Of a DNA stretch of 64,000 bases, positions 28,818 through 37,483 are shown one piece after another; within the stretch, counting starts at the first letter, position 1; each line of letters starts with the position of its first letter. A model generated the notes under the pieces. It saw nothing but the letters and a program-made list of their open reading frames with translations, made no database searches and was not told the origin of the DNA. Both the position numbers and the translations under genes were made by a program. Source of the DNA: Bog-473 sp963745175 (GTDB taxonomy: Bacteria; Actinomycetota; Acidimicrobiia; Acidimicrobiales; RAAP-2); contig CAVUWK010000007.1 of NCBI GenBank assembly GCA_963745175.1, forward strand, positions 124,001 to 188,000, in the 5' to 3' direction.

Positions 28818-29824
28818 CCGACCATCATGGCGTCGACCTCGGCGATGCAGCGCTCCTTGACCGAGTCCGGGAGGAACGAGGCGCGGAAGGAGTTGCGCGC
28901 CAACTGGGCGATCGTGTCGCGGCCGAGGTCGAAGGCGTCAGCGACCGCGGCCATGTTGTCGGCGACGTAGCCGCCGAAATACGCGGGGTCGTCCGAGTTG
29001 ATCGTCACGAGGAGGCCACGCTGCAGAAGGACCGGGAGATCGTGGTGCTGCAGGGACGGAAAGACCCGGAGCTTGACGTTGGAGAACGGGCACACGGTCA
29101 GTGGGATCTGCTCGCCGGCCAGCCGCTCGACTAGGCGCTCGTCTTCCAGGCAGCGCACCCCGTGATCGATGCGCCGCGCCTGTAGCGCGTCCAGCGCCTC
29201 CCAGATGTAGGCGGGGGGGCCCTCTTCTCCGGCGTGGGCCACACCCGGGAGCCCCATCTCCCTGGCCCGCGCGAACGCGTTGACGAACTTGGAGGGAGGG
29301 TTGCCCACCTCGGCCGAGTCGAGGCCGACCGCCGTCAAGTGGTGCACGAAGGGCTCGGCCTCGGCCAGCGTCTTGAGCGCCGCCTCCTCGCCCAGCTCAC
29401 GCAGGAAGCAGAGGATCAGGCCCGACGTGATCCCCCACGTCGCCGCCCCGTCGTCGAGGGCCAGGCGGATCCCGCTGATGCAGGTCTCGAATGAGACACC
29501 GCGCCGGGTGTGCGTCTGCGGGTCGAAGAAGATCTCCGCATGGCGCACGCCCTGGCCGGCCGCCCTGGACAGGTAGGCCGTGGTGAGGTCGTAGAAGTCC
29601 TGGTCGCTGAGGAGCACGGCGCAGTTGGCGTAGTAGATGTCGAGGAACGACTGCAGGTCGTCGAAGACGTAGGCGCGCCGGAGTGCGGCCACGTCGGCGT
29701 ACGCGGGCGGCACGCCGTTCCGCGCCGCCAGAGCGAAAACCAGCTCGGGCTCGAGTGTCCCTTCGATGTGCACGTGCAGTTCGGCCTTGGGCAGCCCCCG
29801 AACGAATGCCGCGGTGTCCCCCAT
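28814..29824 (-). CDS. add: adenosine deaminase / adenine deaminase family
   Basis: A 336-residue amidohydrolase. Zinc ligands are visible in KAELHVHIEGTLEP near the N-terminus, in PGVAHAGEEGP, and in the aspartate pair of VTINSDDPAYFGGY. RRIDHGVRC supplies the catalytic histidine. The FGGYVADN segment and ELHVHIEG start fit the adenine-deaminase-like (ADE) branch, so the substrate may be adenine rather than adenosine. I use ATG 29824 because the family starts there; ATG 29902 would add 26 residues and would lie inside the operator arm. It is divergent from a TetR gene. Confidence 0.92.
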   Translation of the reverse strand: MGDTAAFVRGLPKAELHVHIEGTLEPELVFALAARNGVPPAYADVAALRRAYVFDDLQSFLDIYYANCAVLLSDQDFYDLTTAYLSRAAGQGVRHAEIFFDPQTHTRRGVSFETCISGIRLALDDGAATWGITSGLILCFLRELGEEAALKTLAEAEPFVHHLTAVGLDSAEVGNPPSKFVNAFARAREMGLPGVAHAGEEGPPAYIWEALDALQARRIDHGVRCLEDERLVERLAGEQIPLTVCPFSNVKLRVFPSLQHHDLPVLLQRGLLVTINSDDPAYFGGYVADNMAAVADAFDLGRDTIAQLARNSFRASFLPDSVKERCIAEVDAMMVG

Positions 29825-29897
29825 CCCCACATGCTGGCCCACCGCAGGTGAAAGTGCTGCAGCAGCCGGCCGGGACTCGGCCGGGCCAAGCGGACTG

Positions 29898-29933
29898 ATC
29901 ATTCCGCTTCACCGCTAAGGTAAGCGGAATGAT
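29898..29933. promoter_or_regulatory. TetR operator (12-base inverted repeat)
   Basis: ATCATTCCGCTT and AAGCGGAATGAT form a perfect 12-base inverted repeat with a 12-base spacer. The right arm contains the tetR start codon. It lies between the divergent tetR-MFS and adenosine-deaminase units, so binding would block tetR expression and could also affect the other direction. The half-site AAGCGGA occurs again at the second tetR-MFS module. Confidence 0.75.
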
Positions 29934-30630
29934 TTCTCCGGATAAGAGCCCGGCGGGCGGGCGGAGTGGCCCCGCCACCTCGACGCTGGCCCGTCCGATG
30001 CGCAGCGACGCCCTCAAGAACCGGGAGCGTCTGCTCGTTGCTGCCGGTCAGGTCTTCGAGGAGAAGGGCCTCGAGGCCAGCGTGGCCGACGTGGCCAGGG
30101 CGGCCGGGGTCGGGATGGGCACGCTCTACCGCCGCTTCCCCTCCAAGGAGGCCCTCATCGATGCGCTGGTCTCGGAGGTCCTCGAGGCGACGATCGCCAT
30201 GGCCGAGGAGGCGGCGGCGTGGCCGGACGGCACGGGGCTCGAGCATTTCCTCCGGACCTCGAGCGCGTATCAAGCGGCCCATCTCGGTTGCCTCCCGAAG
30301 CTGTGGAAGTCCGATCACCATCTCGTGAAGACGGCGCGCAAGCTCATCGCCGGCCTGCTCGCCGACGCGCAGGCGCACGGCCGGGTGCGGCTCGACCTCA
30401 CGAGCACCGACGTCACCCTCGTGATGTGGTCGATCAGAGGCGTCCTCGAGACCACCGGCTCCAACACCCCCGCGGCGTGGAAGCGGCATCTCGACCTCGT
30501 GGTCGCCGGCATGCGCCCGTCGGAGGCCGAGCTGGCACACCGGCCGCTCAGCCAGAACCAGGTGGACCGGATCCTCTCGAGGCACGAACAACCGACGGGG
30601 CCCACCGAGGCCAGCAGGTCCAGCAGGTGA
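29929..30630 (+). CDS. TetR-family regulator of the adjacent MFS pump
   Basis: 233 residues. After a leader of about 25 residues the helix-turn-helix reads NRERLLVAAGQVFEEKGLE, ASVADVARAAGVGMGTLYRRF, PSKEALIDALV. The ligand domain follows, with a longer than usual C-terminal tail. The stop overlaps the GTG of the MFS gene (GTGA), so regulator and pump are co-translated. The start codon lies in a palindromic operator, which implies autorepression. Confidence 0.92.
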   Translation: MISPDKSPAGGRSGPATSTLARPMRSDALKNRERLLVAAGQVFEEKGLEASVADVARAAGVGMGTLYRRFPSKEALIDALVSEVLEATIAMAEEAAAWPDGTGLEHFLRTSSAYQAAHLGCLPKLWKSDHHLVKTARKLIAGLLADAQAHGRVRLDLTSTDVTLVMWSIRGVLETTGSNTPAAWKRHLDLVVAGMRPSEAELAHRPLSQNQVDRILSRHEQPTGPTEASRSSR

Positions 30631-32168
30631 CGACGCTGCAAGACGTCGGCGCGGCCACGGAGCCCGGGGGGACGACGCGGGCCCACTGGTGGATCCTCGT
30701 CGTCATCGCCGGCGCCCAGCTCATGGTGGTGCTCGATTCGACCATCATGATCATCGCCCTGCCCTCGGCGCAGCACGCGCTCGGGTTCTCCAACACCGAC
30801 CGGCAGTGGGTCGTCACGGCCTACACGTTGGCCTTCGGCGGCTTCCTGCTGCTCGGTGGCCGGATCAGCGACATGTTCGGTCCGAAGCGGACGCTGATGG
30901 CAGGGGTCCTGGGTTTCGCCCTGGCCTCGGCCGTCGGCGGCGCCGCCCAGACCACGTTGATGCTGATCGGCGCCCGTGGCCTGCAGGGACTCTTCGGTGC
31001 CCTGTTGGCTCCGTCGGTGCTGTCACTCCTGACGTCGACCTTCACCGACCCGCGTGAACGGGGGCGGGCGTTCGGGATCTACGCCACCATCGCCATCGCC
31101 GGATCCGCCTTCGGGCTCATCCTCGGCGGCTTCCTGACCCAGTACGCCGACTGGCGCTGGTGCCTCTACGTGAACCTGCCCATCGCCGCGCTCGTCCTCT
31201 TCGGCGCCTTCACCATGCTCCCCGATCGCACCGGGACACGCGGCGTGCGGCTCGACGTGCTCGGCGTGATCCTCGGCTGCGGTGGCCTGGTCAGCCTCGT
31301 CTACGGGCTCGGCGAGGCCGGCACGAGCGGATGGGGCGCCACCGACGTCAAGGCCGCCCTGGTGGCCGCCGTGGTGCTGCTCGGCGCCTTCATCCTGTGG
31401 CAGAGCAAAGGCCCCAATCCGCTTCTGCCGCTCCGCGTGCTGCGGAACCGGAACCGGGCCGGGTCGTTCCTGACCATCATGCTCGCCGTCACGGGCATGT
31501 TCGGCACCTTTCTGTTCCTCACCTATCTCCTCCAGACGATCGACCACTATTCCCCGCTCCTCACCGGGGTCGCCTTCCTCCCCTTGTTGGCCCTCAACGG
31601 GCTGGCGGCGACGCAACTGGCCAGCCGGCTGATGCCGCACGTGCGGACGCGGCTGCTGGTCGTGCCCGGCCTGCTGATCGCGGCGGTCGGCGCCGCCCTC
31701 TTCACGACGTTGACCCCCGACGCCGCCTACGTGACCCACGTGCTGCCGAGTGAGCTCCTGCTGGGCCTCGGACTGGGCCTCGCCCTCGTGCCGTGCATCA
31801 GCACGGCCACGCAGAACGCCGAACCGAAGGACGTCGGGGTGACCTCGGCAATGACGAACACCTCGCAGCAGATCGGGGCCTCCATCGGCACCGCGCTCCT
31901 CAACACCATCGCCGCGGCCGCCACCGCCACCTACCTGGCGTCGCACGCCTCGCACAGCAGCGGTGTGGTGGCCAAGGCGACGGTGCACGGCTACGCGACG
32001 GCCAGCTGGTGGGTGGCCGGGATCTTCGTCCTGGCGGCGCTGATCGGCGGTGTGCTCATCAACGTGCATCCAGGGCAGTCGGTGGCGGAAGGGCGTGCTG
32101 CAGCCGTGGAGGACGCGGAGGACGCGGAGGCCGCCGAGGCCGAGCTCCTTCCGACCGAGGTCTACTGA
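30627..32168 (+). CDS. MFS transporter, DHA2 (14-TMS EmrB/QacA) family
   Basis: 513 residues starting at GTG 30627. The first span is WWILVVIAGAQLMVVLDSTI with the DHA2 motif MVVLDSTIMIIALP. Motif A is LLGGRISDMFGPKRTLMAG, and motif C-like glycine/proline sequence is near IAIAGSAFGLILGGFLTQY. Fourteen hydrophobic segments can be counted. It probably exports drugs or other hydrophobic compounds by proton antiport. A TetR gene lies directly upstream, and an acidic tail (AEDAEDAEAAEAELLP-like) ends the protein. Confidence 0.93.
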   Translation: MTTLQDVGAATEPGGTTRAHWWILVVIAGAQLMVVLDSTIMIIALPSAQHALGFSNTDRQWVVTAYTLAFGGFLLLGGRISDMFGPKRTLMAGVLGFALASAVGGAAQTTLMLIGARGLQGLFGALLAPSVLSLLTSTFTDPRERGRAFGIYATIAIAGSAFGLILGGFLTQYADWRWCLYVNLPIAALVLFGAFTMLPDRTGTRGVRLDVLGVILGCGGLVSLVYGLGEAGTSGWGATDVKAALVAAVVLLGAFILWQSKGPNPLLPLRVLRNRNRAGSFLTIMLAVTGMFGTFLFLTYLLQTIDHYSPLLTGVAFLPLLALNGLAATQLASRLMPHVRTRLLVVPGLLIAAVGAALFTTLTPDAAYVTHVLPSELLLGLGLGLALVPCISTATQNAEPKDVGVTSAMTNTSQQIGASIGTALLNTIAAAATATYLASHASHSSGVVAKATVHGYATASWWVAGIFVLAALIGGVLINVHPGQSVAEGRAAAVEDAEDAEAAEAELLPTEVY

Positions 32169-32265
32169 TCAGCGACCGCCGGCGGACCGAGCACCGGTGG
32201 GGTTGCATGGGGGATCGAGCAGCCGCCGGGTTTGTTTTTCAACTGTAAACGAACTCGTTGAGAGT

Positions 32266-32291
32266 CGGCGGGTTCAAGGAGTGAGCGCAAC
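32266..32291. repeat. IS30 element left inverted repeat
   Basis: A 26-base end that overlaps the 3' end of the transposase gene. Outer CGGCGGGTTCAA and inner GCGCAAC match the right end. Confidence 0.7.
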
Positions 32292-33428
32292 AAGTTCGGC
32301 AAGCTTTTCCGATGGTTTCATATATCCAAGGGTCTTGCGGGGGCGGTCGTTGAGGCTCCGCTCGAAGCGTTTGAGGTCTCCGGGACTGAGGACGGACAGA
32401 TCGGTTCCCTTGGGCATGTATTGGCGCAGAAGTCCATTGGTGTTCTCGTTCGAACCGCGCTGCCAGGGGCTGTGAGGATCGCAGAAGTAGACGTGGACGC
32501 CGGTGTCGACCGTGAAGTTCACGTGGCGGACCATCTCTCTGCCCTGGTCCCAGGTGATGGTCCGAAACAGGTCCTCGGGCAGCGCGCGGACCGCTCGGCG
32601 CATGGCCTCGTCGACCCGAGCAGCTCTCGCACCATCGGGAAGGTGGAGCAGCATCACGTACCGGGTGGAGCGCTCGACGAGGGTGCCCACCGCTGATTTG
32701 GAGTTCTTCCCGAGGATGAGGTCGCCCTCCCAGTGGCCCGGGATGGCCCGGTCCTCGACCTCGGCTGGGCGCTCGCTGATGTTCACCATGCCCGGGATGT
32801 GGCCACGGTTCTCGATGCGCCCCTTGGGGCGCCGTTCGGCCCGCCCGGATCGCAAGCAGCGGGTCAGCTCTCGACGCAGCTCGCCCCTGCCCTGGACAAA
32901 GAGGGTTTTGTAGATCGTCTCGTGACTCACCTGCATCATCGGATCGTCGGGGAACTCGAGGCGCAAACGCATCGAGATCTCCTCTGGTGACCACCATTTC
33001 TTCAGCCATTTGGTGACCTCGGTGGCGAGCTCGGGTCTGGCCAGCTTGTGCGCTTTGGGCCGGCGCGAATTCTGATGGGCCCGCTGATGGGCCCGCCAGG
33101 CCCGATAGCCACTGCGTCCTCCGTTGGCGGCCACTTCCCGAGACACCGTGCTGAGGGATCGGCCCAGTCTGGCCGCGATGGAGCTGAAGCTGGCACCTCG
33201 GTGCAGCCCCAGGCTGATCTCCTCGCGCTCTTCGATCCTCAGGCGACCCGGGCCCGGCGACCAGGCCAGCGGCTTCGCCTCGCGGGTCACCGCAGCCACC
33301 ACGGCAATCCGGGCGCCTTGGGCCGAGGCTTCGATCTGTTCGCCGATCTCCTTGAAAGTCAGCCCCTTGGCGTGAAGACGCAGGGCCATCGCTCGCTGCT
33401 CGGCCTTTAGGTCCGGCTTCTTTCCCAC
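32274..33428 (-). CDS. IS30-family transposase
   Basis: 384 residues. The N-terminal helix-turn-helix regions are EQRAMALRLHAKGLTFKEIG and SFSSIAARLGRSLSTVSREV. The DDE catalytic core is visible: Asp in GHWEGDLILGK, Asp in TITWDQGREM, and Glu in SNENTNGLLRQYMPKGTDL, the IS30 signature. The frame is open throughout, so the element could be active. Its 5' end lies about 45 bases inside the right inverted repeat. Confidence 0.97.
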   Translation of the reverse strand: MGKKPDLKAEQRAMALRLHAKGLTFKEIGEQIEASAQGARIAVVAAVTREAKPLAWSPGPGRLRIEEREEISLGLHRGASFSSIAARLGRSLSTVSREVAANGGRSGYRAWRAHQRAHQNSRRPKAHKLARPELATEVTKWLKKWWSPEEISMRLRLEFPDDPMMQVSHETIYKTLFVQGRGELRRELTRCLRSGRAERRPKGRIENRGHIPGMVNISERPAEVEDRAIPGHWEGDLILGKNSKSAVGTLVERSTRYVMLLHLPDGARAARVDEAMRRAVRALPEDLFRTITWDQGREMVRHVNFTVDTGVHVYFCDPHSPWQRGSNENTNGLLRQYMPKGTDLSVLSPGDLKRFERSLNDRPRKTLGYMKPSEKLAELVALTP

Positions 33429-33473
33429 TGGCTGCCTCCTCGGTCACTCAGAGCCTCGTTGGCTCACCGAGAA

Positions 33474-33499
33474 GTTGCGCGGACCGTTTGAATCCGCCG
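33474..33499. repeat. IS30 element right inverted repeat
   Basis: A 26-base end upstream of the transposase start. Read outward to inward it is CGGCGGATTCAA...GCGCAAC, close to the canonical IS30 end. Confidence 0.7.
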
Positions 33500-33623
33500 T
33501 CGGCGAAGACAGCGCCGGTGGTCGCGCCCGCTCACAGAGGCGACCCAGAAGCGCCCCGTGCCTCCACTTCCATGAGCGAGAAGTTCGGATCGGCCCCTGC
33601 ACCGCGCGAGCTGCGACAACGAG

Positions 33624-35198
33624 CTAGGCCACGAGCTCCGGGCCCGACCATTCGAAGCCCTCGCCGTCGACCAACTCGAACTCGGCGTTGGCCGATTCGC
33701 GCTCGGCCGACCCGGCCTGGGCGCCGGCGTCGTGGGCCGGCAGGTGGACCAGCAGGGCCACCAGGACGAGCGCCGCGATCCCGAAGAGGGCCGCGACGCC
33801 GAAGGTCAGATCGAGGCCGTGCACCAGGCCCGTCGGGACGGCGGCCCCGGCCTTGAGCTGCGCGTGACCGGCGGCGCCGCTGAGGACCGTGACGAGCACG
33901 GCGAGCCCGAGGGCCGCTCCCAGCTGCTGGGTGACGTTGACCAGGCCCGAGGCCGCCCCGGCGTCAGCGGGATCCACCCCGGCGAGCCCGGCCGTGGTGA
34001 GCGGCACCAGCGCGGTCCCCGAGCCGAAGCCCAGCAGCACCAGGCTGATCAGGATCTCCTGGTAGGAGGCGCCGGCGTGCAGCTGGCTGGAGAGGAGCAG
34101 GGCGACGACGGTCAGGCCGATCCCCGTCATGATCAGCGCCTTGGGGCGGACCCGGCCGATGAGGACCTTGCTCACCAGCTGTGACGACAGGAACACCGAG
34201 AGAGGCATGGGCAGGAACGACAGACCGGTGCGCAGCGGCGAGTAACCCTGCACGTCCTGGAGGAACTGGCCGACGAAGAAGAACATGCCGTACATGCCGG
34301 CGTACATCAGCCCACGCGAGACGTTGGCCGCCGTGCGCGTCCCGCTGGCGAAGAGACGCAGCGGCACGATCGGTTCCTCGGCCCGGGTCTCGATCCGCAC
34401 GAACACGCCGAGCAGGAGTGCGCCGAGGGCGAGGGAGCCGATGGTGACGAGGCTCGACCACCCGTCGCTGCCTGCCTCGACCAGCCCGAGCACGATGCCC
34501 GCCATGCCGAACGTCGACGTGAGAGCACCGGCGACGTCGAAGTGCCCGGTGCGCCGCTCCGTCTCGTGGAGGACGATGCGCCCGACGAGCAGCACGGCGA
34601 TCCCGATCGGGACGTTCACGAACATCACCCAGCGCCACGACACGAGTTGCGTCAGCGCGCCACCTGCCACCAGGCCGATCGCCCCCCCGGCCGCCGAGAC
34701 GGTGGTGAAGAGGGCGATGGCCCGGGTCCGTTGGGCCCCTTCCGAGAACATGGTGGTCAGGAGCGCCAACGAGGAGGGAGCGGCCAGCGCGGCGCCCACC
34801 CCCTGGAGGGCCCGGGCGGAAAGGAGCATCCAGCCCGAGACGGCCAGCCCGCCGAAGAGGGAGCTCACCGTGAAGATGGCGATGCCGGCCATGAAGGTGC
34901 GCCGCCGGCCGAGCAGGTCCCCGCACCGGGCCCCGAGGAGCAGGAGGCCGCCGAAGGTCAGCAGGTAGGCGTTGAGCACCCAGGAGAGCTCGCCCCCGGA
35001 GAGCCCCAGCCCCTCCTGGATGTGCGGCAGGGCGACGTTGACGATCGTCGTGTCCAGGACCACCATGAGCTGGGAGGTCAGGATGACGAAGAGGAACACC
35101 GAGGGGCTGCTGAGCAGGGTCTTCAGGCGTCCGGGCGGGCCCGAACCGGGGCCGCCGACGGGCGCGGAACGAGGCGCGACAATGAGAGAAGAAGGCAT
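33624..35198 (-). CDS. MFS transporter, DHA2 (EmrB/QacA) family
   Basis: 524 residues from ATG 35198. The first span carries FVILTSQLMVVLDTTIVNVALP (DHA2 motif D1). Motif A is LLLLGARCGDLLGRRRTFMAG, and the antiporter-type segment is SAAGGAIGLVAGGALTQLV. Fourteen spans can be counted, then an acidic soluble tail (SAERESANAEFELVDGEG). It is likely a proton-driven exporter of toxic organic compounds. It is divergent from a TetR gene with a large palindromic region between, and convergent with the other MFS gene across the IS30 element. Confidence 0.93.
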   Translation of the reverse strand: MPSSLIVAPRSAPVGGPGSGPPGRLKTLLSSPSVFLFVILTSQLMVVLDTTIVNVALPHIQEGLGLSGGELSWVLNAYLLTFGGLLLLGARCGDLLGRRRTFMAGIAIFTVSSLFGGLAVSGWMLLSARALQGVGAALAAPSSLALLTTMFSEGAQRTRAIALFTTVSAAGGAIGLVAGGALTQLVSWRWVMFVNVPIGIAVLLVGRIVLHETERRTGHFDVAGALTSTFGMAGIVLGLVEAGSDGWSSLVTIGSLALGALLLGVFVRIETRAEEPIVPLRLFASGTRTAANVSRGLMYAGMYGMFFFVGQFLQDVQGYSPLRTGLSFLPMPLSVFLSSQLVSKVLIGRVRPKALIMTGIGLTVVALLLSSQLHAGASYQEILISLVLLGFGSGTALVPLTTAGLAGVDPADAGAASGLVNVTQQLGAALGLAVLVTVLSGAAGHAQLKAGAAVPTGLVHGLDLTFGVAALFGIAALVLVALLVHLPAHDAGAQAGSAERESANAEFELVDGEGFEWSGPELVA

Positions 35199-35229
35199 TT
35201 GATTCCGATCTGTCCGCTGGTACTCTGGT

Positions 35230-35274
35230 AAGCGGAAGCTTCCTCCGATTAGTATACGGAGGGTGGCTCCGCTT
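35230..35274. promoter_or_regulatory. concentric dyad, TetR operator for the MFS pump
   Basis: Two inverted repeats share one centre at 35252: an outer AAGCGGA / TCCGCTT (35230-35236 and 35268-35274) and an inner CCTCCG / CGGAGG (35242-35247 and 35257-35262). A further palindrome GGAAGCTTCC lies at 35234-35243. The site is between the divergent MFS and tetR genes. The outer half-site is the same as in the other TetR operator of this window. Confidence 0.7.
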
Positions 35275-35312
35275 TGCAACACGGAATTTTCACCGGGAGG
35301 GAACGCAGGACG

Positions 35313-35925
35313 ATGACGGCAGAACCGAGGTCGATGACGGCGACAGTGGAACCCGTCGACGAGGCCGAGGTGGCGCGCCCGTTGCGGGCCGACGCCAAGC
35401 GCAACTACGAGCGCCTCGTCACGGCGGCGCGGCAGGTGTTCGCCCAGGAGGGCGGCGGCGCCTCCATGGAGGCCATCGCCAAGGAGGCGGGGGTCGGGAT
35501 CGGGACGCTGTACCGGCACTTCCCCAAGCGCATCGACGTGGTCGAGGCGGTCTACCGCGAGGATGTCGACGAACTGACGAACGTGGCCGAGTCGGCCGAG
35601 CGCGACCATGGAGCCGTGGCCGGCGCTCGTGGCGTGGCTCGAGGCGTTCGTCCGGTACGCGATGGGCAAGAAGCGGTTCCTCAACGAGCTGCACGAGGCG
35701 TTCGAGAAGAACCCCGACCTGCGCTCGGCATCACGGGAACGGATCGTGAGCGCCCTGGGCCTGGTGCTCACGCCGGCCCAGGAGGCGGGCGTGGTGCGCA
35801 CCGATATCGACGCACCCGACCTGATGCAGCTGCTCGGCTCAATGTGCATGAGCGCGACGCTGACCGCGGATCAGAGCGGGCGGTTGCTCGTCATGATCCA
35901 GGACGGCCTCCGGCCGCCGGCGTAA
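35313..35925 (+). CDS. TetR-family regulator (one frameshift)
   Basis: The helix-turn-helix is NYERLVTAARQVFAQEGGG, ASMEAIAKEAGVGIGTLYRHF, then PKRIDVVEAVY. The ATG at 35313 is preceded by GGGAGGGAACGCAGG. Near 35606 one base too many (CGC-G-ACC) shifts the frame; beyond it the ligand domain continues MEPWPALVAWLEAFVRYAMG to MIQDGLRPPA. Corrected length is about 203 residues. It is divergent from the DHA2 pump and probably represses it. It converges with the pirin gene. Confidence 0.9.
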
Positions 35926-35946
35926 GGGGGACGGCCGCTCCGGGGG

Positions 35947-36957
35947 TCAGATACCGGTGTGCTCGGCGCGCACCGGGTCCGGGTCCGGCACATGTGGCAT
36001 GAGGGCGTTGGGCGGGACAGTCCCCAGCCGACCTGCTTCGAAGTCCTCGAGGGCCTGCACGATCTCGCTGCGGGTGTTCATGACGAAGGGCCCGTAGTGC
36101 TCCACCGGCTCCCCGATCGGCTGGCCGCCGAGGATCAGGGCTTCGAGGTGGCCCGTCCCCGAATCCTGCGTGTCGTCGGCCCGGAGCGTGATGAAGTCCC
36201 CGGGTCCGAACGCGACGAGTTGCCCGCTCGTGACCGGTCGGCCTTCGTTGCCGACACGTCCGGAGCCGGCGAGCAGATAGACCAGCGCGTTGAATGCGGG
36301 GTTCCACGGAACCTCGAGCAGCGCCCCGGGAGCCACCGACGTGTGCATGAACGCCATCGGCGTGTGGGTCGACCCCGGGCCGCGGTGGTCGCCGATGCCG
36401 CCGGCGATGATCCGCACCAGCGCGCCGCCGTCACCGGACGACAGCAGGGCCACGTCGCCCGCCTCGAGCCCTTGGTAGGCGGGCTCGATCATCTTGTCCC
36501 GGGCGGGCAGATTGACCCACAGCTGGATGCCATGGAACAGGCCGCCGGCGACGACGAGCTCCTCCGGCGGCGTCTCGATGTGCAAGATGCCCCGGCCCGC
36601 CGTCATCCACTGGGTGGCGCCGTCGGTGATGAGGCCGCCGCCGCCATGTGAGTCCTGGTGCGCGAAGGTGCCGTCGATCATGTAGGTGACGGTCTCGAAC
36701 CCGCGGTGGGGGTGCCACGGCGTCCCTTTCGGTTCCCCGGGGGCGTAGTCGACCTCCCCCATCTGGTCCATGTGCACGAAGGGATCGAGATCCTCCAGGC
36801 CCAATCCCGCGAAGGCCCGGCGGACCGGGAAGCCCTCCCCCTCCAGCCCACGGGGAGCCGTGGTCACGGACTTCACCGGACGCTCGGTGACCTGCGACCG
36901 GTCGAGCCCCGGAATGTTCGGCAGTTTGCCGAGATCACTGACGCTGACTGCGGGCAC
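35947..36957 (-). CDS. pirin family protein
   Basis: A bicupin of 336 residues. The GTG start at 36957 is fixed by GGGAGG five bases upstream. Iron-site residues are visible in GTPWHPHRGFETVTYMIDG (two His), in GTFAHQDSHGG and in GRGILHIETPPEE. The second cupin spans VYLLAGSGRVGNEGRPV. Bacterial pirins act as quercetinases or as redox-linked regulators; which applies here is unknown. Confidence 0.92.
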   Translation of the reverse strand: MPAVSVSDLGKLPNIPGLDRSQVTERPVKSVTTAPRGLEGEGFPVRRAFAGLGLEDLDPFVHMDQMGEVDYAPGEPKGTPWHPHRGFETVTYMIDGTFAHQDSHGGGGLITDGATQWMTAGRGILHIETPPEELVVAGGLFHGIQLWVNLPARDKMIEPAYQGLEAGDVALLSSGDGGALVRIIAGGIGDHRGPGSTHTPMAFMHTSVAPGALLEVPWNPAFNALVYLLAGSGRVGNEGRPVTSGQLVAFGPGDFITLRADDTQDSGTGHLEALILGGQPIGEPVEHYGPFVMNTRSEIVQALEDFEAGRLGTVPPNALMPHVPDPDPVRAEHTGI

Positions 36958-37081
36958 GGGAACCTCCCATCGATGTGGGCCGACGACCCCGGACGGGGCC
37001 GCTCTCCTTCCCGCAGGATATGCGGGCCGGCGCCCGATCTCGCCGGTCAGGCACCCCCGGCACGGACCTCGGGCCGTGGCG

Positions 37082-37426
37082 TCAGTGCAGGTGCGACTGC
37101 CAGTCCGCCGGGACCCGGCCGGCCGGACCGGGGGTGGGCTGGCTGAGCGGGTGATGCTCCGGTGGCGCCAGCTCGGGTCCCTCGTAGTACTGATCGGACT
37201 CGTAGTCCCAGAACCAGTCCTCACCCGGCTCGAAACTCCGGACGATGGGGTGGCCGCTCTGCCGGGAATGCGCGCTGGCATGCTGCGCCGGCGAACTGTC
37301 GCAACAGCCGATGTGCCCGCAGGCAGCGCAGCGGCGGAGGTGCAGCCACCACCCGTTGACCTCGTCGCACTCGACGCAGCCGTCGCCGCTGGGTTCCGCT
37401 GCCGGGTTGATCTTTTCGTCGGCCAT
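37082..37426 (-). CDS. UBP-type zinc finger protein
   Basis: 114 residues. The zinc-binding pattern is CVECDEVNGWWLHLRRCAAC, then GHIGCCDSSPAQHASAH and SGHPIVRSFEPGEDWFWDY, matching the ZnF-UBP fold that in eukaryotes binds the ubiquitin C-terminus. Small stand-alone bacterial copies are common in actinobacteria with unknown partners. It lies between pirin and msrBA on the same strand. Confidence 0.9.
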   Translation of the reverse strand: MADEKINPAAEPSGDGCVECDEVNGWWLHLRRCAACGHIGCCDSSPAQHASAHSRQSGHPIVRSFEPGEDWFWDYESDQYYEGPELAPPEHHPLSQPTPGPAGRVPADWQSHLH

Positions 37427-37483
37427 AGTCCAAGAGCTCCTGGTCGGAGCATAGGGCGGCGACCGCAGATCCGCCCCGTCCCC

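Larger units (their letters stand above)
32266..33499 (-). mobile_element. IS30-family insertion sequence
   Basis: An apparently complete element of about 1.23 kb with a single intact transposase gene. The imperfect inverted ends match at 20 of 26 positions and start CGGCGG-x-TTCAA and end GCGCAAC. The internal part resembles the IS30 end GATTCAA...GCAAC. No clear short target duplication is visible at the boundaries I chose, so the outer limits may be off by a few bases. It lies between two convergent MFS genes. Confidence 0.83.
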
